A stretch of DNA of 64,000 bases from an uncultured Cyclobacteriaceae bacterium (GTDB taxonomy: Bacteria; Bacteroidota; Bacteroidia; Cytophagales; Cyclobacteriaceae), in contig CAJQKV010000037.1 of the NCBI GenBank assembly GCA_905479015.1, forward strand, positions 51,238-115,237, read 5' to 3'. A program made the position numbers and the translations under genes. Position 1 is the stretch's first letter. Every line of letters starts with the position of its first letter. Below are positions 43,845 through 51,134 of the stretch, in pieces. The notes beneath the pieces are model-generated. The model was not told where the DNA came from and made no database searches. It worked only from the letters and a program-made list of their open reading frames with translations.

Positions 43845-44585
43845 TTAGATAGCGAGAGCACCTCCGTTGACATGTAGGGTAAATGCGGTTACGAATCCTG
43901 CTTCTTTCGAGGCTAAGAACAGATAAGCATGCCCAATATCATGGGCAGTACCGATTCTCCCAACAGGAATCATGGCAATACCGGCATCGATCACCTCCTT
44001 TGGCATGCTGTCTGACATTTCAGACTTAATAAATCCTGGGGCGACGGCATTTACGGTAATCCCATATTTTCCCGTTTCCCTTGCCAAAGATTTGGTAAAG
44101 CCAACAATACCCGCTTTGGTTGCTGCGTAATTGGTTTGTCCAAAAGCACCCATCGTACCATTGATGGAGGAAGTATTGATGATTCTACCATATTTTGCTT
44201 CTCGCATGATTGGAACTACTACTTTGCAAGTATTGAATGCACCCGAGAGGTTGACATTTAATACAGAATGCCATTCTTCATCAGTCATTTTTAGGAACGA
44301 CTTGTCTCGGATGATACCGGCATTATTGATCAGAATATCAATACGACCGTATCGAGTCATGATCTCAGCTACTGCCGTTTCGACTTGACTTCGCTGGGTA
44401 ATGTCGACTTTTTGAAAGAAGATTTCTCCGCCTTGTTCGGTAATTCGAGCTGCGGTAGGCTGACCATCGAGGACATCCCAAATGACCACTTTGGCGCCTG
44501 CTTGGCAAAAAACCTCAGAGGCACCTTCACCAATTCCTTGTGCACCTCCTGTAATGATGGCGACTTGTCCGTCTAGTTTGGTCAT
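43845..44585 (-). CDS. SDR-family 3-oxoacyl reductase (FabG/PhaB-like)
   Basis: A 246-residue SDR beginning TKLDGQVAIITGGAQGIGEG. NNAGIIRDKSFLKMTDEEWHSVL is the pattern of FabG and acetoacetyl-CoA reductase (PhaB). The catalytic set is Ser in NTSSING and Tyr-Lys in YAATKAG. It probably interconverts 3-oxo- and 3-hydroxyacyl-CoA. First gene of the five-gene minus operon, facing the 0.8-kb gap that separates the two catabolic operons. Confidence 0.87.
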   Translation of the reverse strand: MTKLDGQVAIITGGAQGIGEGASEVFCQAGAKVVIWDVLDGQPTAARITEQGGEIFFQKVDITQRSQVETAVAEIMTRYGRIDILINNAGIIRDKSFLKMTDEEWHSVLNVNLSGAFNTCKVVVPIMREAKYGRIINTSSINGTMGAFGQTNYAATKAGIVGFTKSLARETGKYGITVNAVAPGFIKSEMSDSMPKEVIDAGIAMIPVGRIGTAHDIGHAYLFLASKEAGFVTAFTLHVNGGALAI

Positions 44586-44814
44586 ATTTATTTTTTTAAT
44601 TTTAATATTTCAAATAATTATTATACTTTCAGCTTGATATTATTTCATGCTTTATCACTAGTGTAAAATTCTATTGGGCGCTATTCTTTTCAGTAGTTAA
44701 TGTTATCCCATCTTCTGTTAAGAGACAGCCTATGTCCCTAGTTTCATCAAATCCCAATGTCCTCATATTTTTGGAGACTTTACTTTCTGACAATCAAATT
44801 AAATGATAATTCCG

Positions 44815-45054
44815 TCAATATGCTCTAGGAAAGTGCCTAATAAATAAATTATCTAACGCTTGAATGGCTCTCGAATTAGTAATACCCAAAAGGCATAGCT
44901 GAATTAAAGATAATATGATCTGTCTTATCTTACAATGAGTACTGAAAGACTTTGTCTCCATATAAACGCTTGACTTACCTTGACTTAAAATTTGTGTAAG
45001 GCCTATGTACCAGTTTATTAAAACTGTGAGATGGGCATTTTTGACGTTTTCCAA
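44815..45054 (-). pseudogene. Possible remnant of a TetR-type regulator (C-terminal part)
   Basis: A 79-codon frame whose residues resemble the ligand-domain end of a TetR-family repressor: INWYIGLTQILSQGKSS, then IRQIILSLIQLCLL and a final ALDNLFIRHF. An N-terminal helix-turn-helix is not found upstream in any frame. TetR regulators often stand between fatty-acid operons, so a decayed copy would fit the place. The evidence is resemblance only. Confidence 0.25.
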
Positions 45055-45240
45055 TGGGCTTTAATGGCTTTTCTTTTTCAATAAAACGCAAAAAATTTGA
45101 GGCGTCAGACATCAATTATATCGGGACAAACAATCAATATTTTTTGTATCTGATCGAAATTAACAAAATACAGAAAGAATTAGGTAGTATGGTCTTCGCA
45201 AAAAGCTAAAAATAATCAATCGCCATAGGGGTTAAAAAAA

Positions 45241-45248
45241 TAAATTTG
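45241..45248 (+). promoter_or_regulatory. Putative -7 element of the plus-strand catabolic operon
   Basis: TAAATTTG matches TAnnTTTG. It lies about 150 bases upstream of the SDR ATG at 45401 and would give a long leader. No paired -33 box is seen. Confidence 0.3.
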
Positions 45249-45400
45249 TATGAGTTTGGAACGAAATCTTGAATTAGATTATTTACTTTTAAAAAAAGAG
45301 CCGATCAAATAAATGTTTTTAATCTGAGGCATGTAGCGGAAGGACAGATCTCAATTTATACGTAGAATCGGAGCCATAAAATTTTAATAAAAAGATTAAT

Positions 45401-46147
45401 ATGTCATTTAAGGAGAAAGTTATTGTGATTACTGGAGCAGGATCCGGTATAGGAGCAGCCACGGTGAGGTTTTTTGCTAAAAAAGAGGCATATGTGGTTT
45501 TGGCCGATATCTCATTGGAAAAAATGGTAGATATTTCCGATTCTATTCCTATGGAATGCATGATTCAAAAAACCGATGTATCACAATACGATCAAATGCA
45601 AAGTTTGGCGGGTGCTGTGATTAAAAAATATGGACAAATTGATGTTTGGGTAAACAATGCAGGTATAGGCCCCACTCAAATGCTGAAAACAGCAGATCAT
45701 AGCCTGCAAGATTGGGAGCGCGTAATCGCGGTTAATCAATCTGGTGTATTTTATGGTATGAAGGTGGCGCTGCCAGCGATGTTGAAGCAAGGCAGTGGAA
45801 ACATTGTGAATGTCGCTTCGCTTGCAGGATTAAAAGCTTCTGGAAACAATATATCTTATGTAGCAAGCAAATTTGCAGTAGTCGGGATGACCAAGGCAGC
45901 CGCATTGGAATATGCAAAAAAAAATATCCGGATCAATGCGGTTTGTCCCGGATATACCGATACGAATATGTTGCGTCAACTGTTGGAGGTAAAGCCTGAA
46001 ATAGAGGATAAATTAAAGAGCCATATACCCATGGGTCGTTTTGGAAAAGCGACAGAGGTGGCTACAGCTATAGGTTGGCTGGCCTCAGATCAAACCCAAT
46101 TTATGACCGGTCAAACGTTGTCATTAGACGGAGGAACCTCGCTCTGA
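45401..46147 (+). CDS. SDR-family oxidoreductase
   Basis: A 248-residue SDR: TGAGSGIGAATVRFF cofactor motif, acidic ADISLEK after strand 2 (favours NAD), NNAGIGP, catalytic Ser in NVASLAG, and Tyr-Lys in YVASKFA. GQTLSLDGGTSL is the C-terminal strand. A third SDR in this catabolic region, it heads the plus-strand operon but is separated by 234 bases from the hydratase gene, so it may be transcribed on its own. Confidence 0.87.
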   Translation: MSFKEKVIVITGAGSGIGAATVRFFAKKEAYVVLADISLEKMVDISDSIPMECMIQKTDVSQYDQMQSLAGAVIKKYGQIDVWVNNAGIGPTQMLKTADHSLQDWERVIAVNQSGVFYGMKVALPAMLKQGSGNIVNVASLAGLKASGNNISYVASKFAVVGMTKAAALEYAKKNIRINAVCPGYTDTNMLRQLLEVKPEIEDKLKSHIPMGRFGKATEVATAIGWLASDQTQFMTGQTLSLDGGTSL

Positions 46148-46381
46148 TAAAAAGCGATGATCTCTGACCTGAATTATCCATTGTTTAGTTTTGACAGAGC
46201 CCTCTTTGAAAGTACTTATCTTGAAGAATAGAGTAAGGAAAGTTGATGATTTAGGAGCTATGGTTCCGGTTTATAGGTTGATGAAGTGATCGATCTAAGT
46301 CTTAGTAGAAAAGGGATTGGTACAAAAAATGAAACAAGGGCTATGAAATGGAAAGTAACCAAACAAGTAGCATGATAGTAT

Positions 46382-47158
46382 ATGATAATGGAGACACTAA
46401 ATATTACTAGGAAGGAAAATTATGCCCTTGTTCAACTCAGCAGGGGTAAGGCCAATCCGGTCAATCATCAGATGGTTAAAGATTTGAGCGCTACTTTTAA
46501 ATCTCTGCAGGAAGAGGCTGAAATGAAAGGAGTGATTCTAACGGGGACACCTAATTTTTTCTCAGCTGGTTTAGATGTGGTGGAGCTTTATGATTATGAT
46601 GAAGATCAGATGAGAAGTTTTATGATCGATTTTGGCGCCATGCACGTACAGTTATCGCGTTTCCCAAAACCAATGATTTGTGCAATTCCTGGTTATTGTC
46701 CGGCGGGCGGAACGGTCATCGCGATTACAGCTGATTATCGCATAATGAACGAGGATCCTAAGTTTTCTATCGGCTTAAATGAAATGAAGGTGAATGTTCA
46801 AATCACGACAAACCTTATTGAAGCTTACACCTATTGGCTGGGTACAAGTCTGGCCAATAGATATATTCTCGAAGGGAAATTGTTCACGCCTCCAGAGGCC
46901 CTAAAAGTGAATCTTGTAGATGAGATCTGCCCTGCTGATGAGGTCATGGTGCGTGCAGAATTGAAGTTGCAAGAATTCCTTCAAGCGGATTCGGATATCT
47001 TTGGTTACACCAAATCAAAATTGAGAGAAAAATGGCATGCTGGCCAAGAGTTACAGGGTGGGTCGGACCTTGAACAAACACTGAAAGTATGGTGGAAGCC
47101 TGAAATTAGAGCCAAAATAGCTTCTTTGATTGCGAGTTTTAAAAACAAAAAAAAATGA
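46382..47158 (+). CDS. Enoyl-CoA hydratase/isomerase-family protein
   Basis: A 258-residue crotonase-fold protein. The oxyanion-hole regions are FFSAGLDVVEL and GYCPAGGTVIAITADYRIM. The first Glu of a hydratase (Glu144 in rat crotonase) is not obvious in the usual place, so isomerase or another crotonase reaction is possible. NMKVNVQI-type divergence (NEMKVNVQITTNLIEAY) is seen in the delta3,delta2-enoyl isomerase branch. It overlaps the MDR gene by ATGA. The start is ATG at 46382 or 46388. Confidence 0.82.
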   Translation: MIMETLNITRKENYALVQLSRGKANPVNHQMVKDLSATFKSLQEEAEMKGVILTGTPNFFSAGLDVVELYDYDEDQMRSFMIDFGAMHVQLSRFPKPMICAIPGYCPAGGTVIAITADYRIMNEDPKFSIGLNEMKVNVQITTNLIEAYTYWLGTSLANRYILEGKLFTPPEALKVNLVDEICPADEVMVRAELKLQEFLQADSDIFGYTKSKLREKWHAGQELQGGSDLEQTLKVWWKPEIRAKIASLIASFKNKKK

Positions 47159-48150
47159 ATAAACAATTATTATTGATGAAAAGGCCTGTTGAATTCCCCT
47201 CGGAAGATACGTGGGCTTTTACTGAGGAGCAGACGCCCGAGCCTAGAGAAGGTCAGCTATTGATTCGTCAGCATTTGATTAGTTTAGACCCTGCCATGAG
47301 GGGTTGGATCAATGCATCTAGATCTTATATTGAAGCGGTAGAACTGGGCGATGTTATGCGAGCAGGGACGGTTGGTCAAGTGATCAAGGCAGTGAATCAC
47401 CCAAAATTTAAAGAAGGAGATATGCTTTCGGGATGGGGTGGAGTACAACAATTTACCCTTACAGATGGGAAAGGATTCCATAAAATCAATACCGAGCTAG
47501 CCGATCCAAAAGTGCATATGAGTACTTTGGGGATGCCGGGAATGACGGCTTATTTCGGTATTTTAGAGGTAGGTAAAATTAAACCGGGGGATACCGTGGT
47601 CGTATCAGGTGCTGCGGGGGCTGTGGGCTCTGTAGTTGGTCAAATAGCTAAAATTAAAGGCTGCCGAGTAGTTGGAATTGCAGGTGGCGAAGAAAAATGC
47701 CATTATCTAAAAGAAGATTTAGGGTTTGATGAGGTCATTGATTATAAGTCAGGAAATCTTAGAAAAGATTTAAAAAAAGCTTGTCCCGAAGGCATTGATG
47801 TGTATTTTGATAACGTAGGGGGTTATACCCTTGATACGGTATTGACCAGAATTAATAAGCAGGCACGAATTGTGATTTGTGGGGCCATTTCCCAATACAA
47901 TGAAAAAGTCGTACAGGGGCCAGTAAATTATTTGTCTTTGCTTGTCAATCGTGCTACCATGGAAGGGATGGTGGTTTTTGATTATGCCAAAAGGTATCCT
48001 GAGGCGGTCGTACAATTGGCCCAATGGATGAAAGAGGGTAAGCTGAAATCTCGTGAAGATGTTTACGTAGGCATTGAGCATTTTTATGAAACTTTTTGCC
48101 GTTTATTTACGGGAGAAAAAATAGGTAAATTAATACTAGATATTAAATAA
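47155..48150 (+). CDS. Zinc-free MDR oxidoreductase (PTGR/CurA-like enone reductase)
   Basis: A 331-residue NADP-dependent medium-chain reductase. It lacks the zinc ligands of alcohol dehydrogenase. SLDPAMRGWINASRSY is typical of the leukotriene B4 12-hydroxydehydrogenase/prostaglandin reductase group. The cofactor motif is SGAAGAVGSVVGQIAK and the catalytic tail is YFDNVGGYTLD. These enzymes reduce the double bond of alpha,beta-unsaturated ketones or aldehydes. ATGA overlap with the hydratase gene shows coupling. Confidence 0.88.
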   Translation: MNKQLLLMKRPVEFPSEDTWAFTEEQTPEPREGQLLIRQHLISLDPAMRGWINASRSYIEAVELGDVMRAGTVGQVIKAVNHPKFKEGDMLSGWGGVQQFTLTDGKGFHKINTELADPKVHMSTLGMPGMTAYFGILEVGKIKPGDTVVVSGAAGAVGSVVGQIAKIKGCRVVGIAGGEEKCHYLKEDLGFDEVIDYKSGNLRKDLKKACPEGIDVYFDNVGGYTLDTVLTRINKQARIVICGAISQYNEKVVQGPVNYLSLLVNRATMEGMVVFDYAKRYPEAVVQLAQWMKEGKLKSREDVYVGIEHFYETFCRLFTGEKIGKLILDIK

Positions 48151-48180
48151 GAAATAGGGTTGTAATAAAAAATAAAAATA

Positions 48181-49362
48181 ATGAAAGAAGCATTTATAGT
48201 ATCCACTGCAAGAACTCCCATTGGGAAAGCATATCGGGGTGCCTTGAACATGACCCAAGGAGCAACACTAGGCGGATGGGTGATTAAGGAAGCCGTACAG
48301 CGGGCAGGAGTAGCTCCTGAGGAGGTTGAAGACGTCATCATGGGTTGTGCGATGCAACAAGGAACCACAGGGGGAAATATTGGGCGTCAAGCAGCATTGG
48401 CAGCAGATCTACCGGTCACGGTGCCTGGCATGAGTATAGATAGACAATGTTCTTCAGGTATGATGGCCATCGCAATGGCCGCTAAACAAGTTTTGGTTGA
48501 TGGTATGCAAGTGGCTGTGGGAGGAGGTATTGAATCCATCAGCTTGGTTCAAAACGAAAAGGCCAATACCCATATGGCGGTGGATAAAGCATTGGTGGCC
48601 AAGTACAATCATATTTACATGCCCATGCTGCAAACGGCAGAAATTGTGGCCAAGCGTTATGGAATATCAAGAGATCAGCAGGATGCTTATGGACTCGAGA
48701 GCCAAAAACGGACGGCAGCAGCACAAGAGGCAGGTAAGTTTAACGATGAAATTATTCCGGTAACCACAACTAAGGCATTATTTAATAAAGAAACGAAGGA
48801 GTATACTTTTGAACAAGTAACTTTAAATAAGGATGAAGGAAATAGGCCTTCGACTAACATTGAGGGTCTTAATAGCTTAAATTCTGTTATTGAAGGCGGT
48901 TGTATTACTGCAGGAAATGCCAGTCAGCTATCAGATGGCGCTTCAGCTTCGGTGGTCATGGATAGCACATTGGTGACCCAGCGAGGGATCACACCGCTGG
49001 GTGCTTACAGAGGAATGGCGGTGGCTGGTTGCGAGCCAGATGAAATGGGCATAGGACCCATCTTTGCAATTCCTAAGTTATTGAAACAACATGGGCTTTC
49101 TATCCATGATATAGGTCTTTGGGAATTAAATGAGGCCTTTGCTGTTCAGGTACTCTATTGCCAAGAAAAATTAGGGATTCCTATGGAACTCATGAATGTC
49201 AATGGAGGCGCAATTTCTATAGGCCACCCTTACGGAATGAGTGGCGCTAGAATGGTGGGTCATTCGCTTATTGAAGGCAAGCGAAGGGGAGCTAAGTATG
49301 TGGTAAGTACGATGTGTATCGGTGGAGGTATGGGTGCAGCAGGTCTATTTGAAGTATTGTAA
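48181..49362 (+). CDS. Acetyl-CoA acyltransferase (thiolase)
   Basis: A 393-residue thiolase. The acyl-binding nucleophile is Cys90 in DRQCSSGM, the active-site His349 in [13 protein letters not shown], and the proton-relay Cys379 in [18 protein letters not shown] is also conserved. It would split 3-oxoacyl-CoA to acetyl-CoA and a shortened acyl-CoA. In this operon the degradative (FadA) direction is more likely than synthesis. The ATG stands 30 bases after the MDR gene. Confidence 0.93.
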   Translation: MKEAFIVSTARTPIGKAYRGALNMTQGATLGGWVIKEAVQRAGVAPEEVEDVIMGCAMQQGTTGGNIGRQAALAADLPVTVPGMSIDRQCSSGMMAIAMAAKQVLVDGMQVAVGGGIESISLVQNEKANTHMAVDKALVAKYNHIYMPMLQTAEIVAKRYGISRDQQDAYGLESQKRTAAAQEAGKFNDEIIPVTTTKALFNKETKEYTFEQVTLNKDEGNRPSTNIEGLNSLNSVIEGGCITAGNASQLSDGASASVVMDSTLVTQRGITPLGAYRGMAVAGCEPDEMGIGPIFAIPKLLKQHGLSIHDIGLWELNEAFAVQVLYCQEKLGIPMELMNVNGGAISIGHPYGMSGARMVGHSLIEGKRRGAKYVVSTMCIGGGMGAAGLFEVL

Positions 49363-49367
49363 GGATT

Positions 49368-50348
49368 ATGAGCAAAGCATCGTTTATTTTGGATCTTAAC
49401 CTACCGGTAGTGGTAGCGCCCATGTTTCTAATTTCAGGCCCACAAATGGTCATAGAATGTTGTAAAAATGGGGTAGTAGGGACTTTTCCTGCTTTGAACC
49501 ATCGGTCTACTGAAGGGTTTGAACAATGGATTGTCGAAATTAAAATGACTCTGAGAGATTGGGAAGTAGCAACAGGAAAAAAAGCAGCCCCTTTTGGAGT
49601 TAATTTAATCGTCCATAAAACCAATCCAAGATTGCAAGCAGATTTGGAGATTGTGGTCAAACACGAAGTGCCCTTAATCATTACTTCCCTTGGCGCTGTC
49701 TCCGAGTTGATTCAGTCGGTTCATGGTTATGGTGGCTTGGTATTTCATGATGTGATCATGAAAAGACATGCCCAAAAAGCCGCAGCTGCAGGGGTAGATG
49801 GCTTGATATTAGTTTCTGCCGGTGCAGGAGGCCATGCAGGGACGATCAATCCCATGGCTTTAGTAGGTGAAATTCGGTCTTTTTTTGACAAAACTATTTT
49901 ACTTGCGGGTTGCATCAGTACCGGACAAGACGTGGCTGCTGCGCTACAAATGGGTGCTGATCTGGCTTATATGGGGACACGATTTATCAATACAACTGAA
50001 AGCGAAGCTTTACCGGAATATAAGCAAATGATTATCGAGTCCAGTGCCAGCGATGTTATCTACACAGCGGCGATTTCCGGAGTACCTGCCAATTTTTTAA
50101 GGCCTAGTTTGGAGCAGATGGGCATTACAGAAGAGATGTGGAAAAAAACAGTTGATGTAGATTTTGGCAATGAACTGATCGCCAATGATGAAGCCAAGGC
50201 GTGGAAAACCATTTGGTCCGCCGGACAAGGGATTACCAAAATAGGTGACAGCCCGAAGACATCGATTTTGGTAGCGCGATTGAGAAAAGAGTTTAAGATC
50301 GCCATTGAAACCCAAAGTAAATTATTGGCACAATTCAATTTGGATTAG
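49368..50348 (+). CDS. NPD-family flavoprotein (nitronate monooxygenase-like)
   Basis: A 326-residue FMN TIM-barrel protein of the nitronate monooxygenase (2-nitropropane dioxygenase) family. VVVAPMFLISGPQMVIEC opens it, GLILVSAGAGGHAG contains the catalytic-site His, and LAGCISTGQDVAAALQMGADLAYMGTRF binds the FMN phosphate. Related proteins within acyl-CoA clusters act on unknown substrates, and true nitronate oxidation is not shown. It lies 5 bases after the thiolase gene and ends the operon; the TPK-like gene converges on it. Confidence 0.87.
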   Translation: MSKASFILDLNLPVVVAPMFLISGPQMVIECCKNGVVGTFPALNHRSTEGFEQWIVEIKMTLRDWEVATGKKAAPFGVNLIVHKTNPRLQADLEIVVKHEVPLIITSLGAVSELIQSVHGYGGLVFHDVIMKRHAQKAAAAGVDGLILVSAGAGGHAGTINPMALVGEIRSFFDKTILLAGCISTGQDVAAALQMGADLAYMGTRFINTTESEALPEYKQMIIESSASDVIYTAAISGVPANFLRPSLEQMGITEEMWKKTVDVDFGNELIANDEAKAWKTIWSAGQGITKIGDSPKTSILVARLRKEFKIAIETQSKLLAQFNLD

Positions 50349-50363
50349 CTTTTGCCTTATTTT

Positions 50364-50984
50364 CTATAGAGGCTCCGAGATTAAGTAAGGACATTCGGTT
50401 GCCTTTATCTCTATGAAACCTTCACCCTCATAAAGAATATCTAAGGTTTCCAAGGGATCATGATGAGAAATGGGCTTTCCAAAAAGAGTTGCCGTGAGTC
50501 TTTGGGATGGGTCAAAAGAGGCCGCAGTATAACGACCGGATCCAGAAATCCATTTTTTCCAAAGCTTTTTTCTAGACAAAATATATCGTTTTTCTGGACT
50601 GATGACTTGCAGGTCAAAATAAGGGGCATAGGGTTTCATTTGATTGATCAGTTGATGAGCATGGGCCTGGTCGGTGATGAAATAGGCACCTGGTACCTTT
50701 AATTTGTTGAGGTAGGAGATGACCCCTTCCCAAAGGTTACCCGTAAGGGAAATACATTCAATATGATCTTGAAAATCAGTATACGTGGATACATCAAGGT
50801 CTATGCCCATGATGACGTCTATTTTAAATTGATACATAAGTGCCTCTGGCACTGCATCGGACAAACAGATCACTTGGGGTGCCCATTCCAATAAGTCTTC
50901 TAGTTTTGAAAAGGGAAACGCTGTTAGGTGGTCAATGATGAGGGCAGGTTCCTGGTTTTCTTTGACGAAATGATGGGAAGACAA
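50364..50984 (-). CDS. Divergent thiamine pyrophosphokinase-like protein
   Basis: A 206-residue protein that matches my memory of the Bacteroidota family annotated as thiamine pyrophosphokinase, with the start SSHHFVKENQEPALII. The layout fits TPK: an N-terminal alpha/beta domain (to about 125) and a C-terminal beta domain (KLWKKWISGSGRYTAASF onward). Key TPK motifs are altered: GDFDS appears as GIDLD and the DGGA motif as LSDAV. It lies downstream of the thiamine-receptor gene on the same strand but beyond a strong terminator. Catalytic activity is doubtful. Confidence 0.6.
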   Translation of the reverse strand: MSSHHFVKENQEPALIIDHLTAFPFSKLEDLLEWAPQVICLSDAVPEALMYQFKIDVIMGIDLDVSTYTDFQDHIECISLTGNLWEGVISYLNKLKVPGAYFITDQAHAHQLINQMKPYAPYFDLQVISPEKRYILSRKKLWKKWISGSGRYTAASFDPSQRLTATLFGKPISHHDPLETLDILYEGEGFIEIKATECPYLISEPL

Positions 50985-51087
50985 TGGGTTGAAAATTTAA
51001 AAGTTTACTTAAAGTTTGAATTTAGCATATAATTATTCATTTTAAAAAAAAAGCATTTTTTGTAATGGAAAAAGGGCTGGAAGCCAA

Positions 51088-51128
51088 AGAAAAGCTTGAA
51101 AGGAGAATAGCTCCTTTCAAGCTTTTCT
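51088..51128 (-). terminator. Strong terminator of the TonB-receptor gene
   Basis: An 18-bp perfect inverted repeat (51088-51105 with 51111-51128) around a 5-base loop, starting 7 bases after the receptor stop. On the minus strand it ends in CTTTTCT and then a moderately T-rich run. It should separate the receptor from the TPK-like gene. Confidence 0.8.
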
Positions 51129-51134
51129 ACATTA

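Larger units (their letters stand above)
44586..45400. other. Intergenic region between two divergent acyl-CoA operons
   Basis: About 815 AT-rich bases with no gene I can call. It must hold the promoters of both operons. The minus strand contains two short open frames: 44815-45054 (see the pseudogene entry) and 44671-44793 (TTG start, 40 codons, no family seen). TAAATTTG at 45241-45248 may be a plus-strand -7 element. The length is unusual for this compact window. Confidence 0.5.

Noticed and set aside
44671..44793. 40-codon TTG-started minus-strand frame in the gap between the catabolic operons
   Set aside because: Too short, weak start, and no recognised family; mentioned only as part of the gap description.
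46148..46381. Gene or regulatory RNA between the SDR and the enoyl-CoA hydratase genes
   Set aside because: No open frame of useful size, no stable hairpin and no promoter box of convincing quality were found in these 234 bases.
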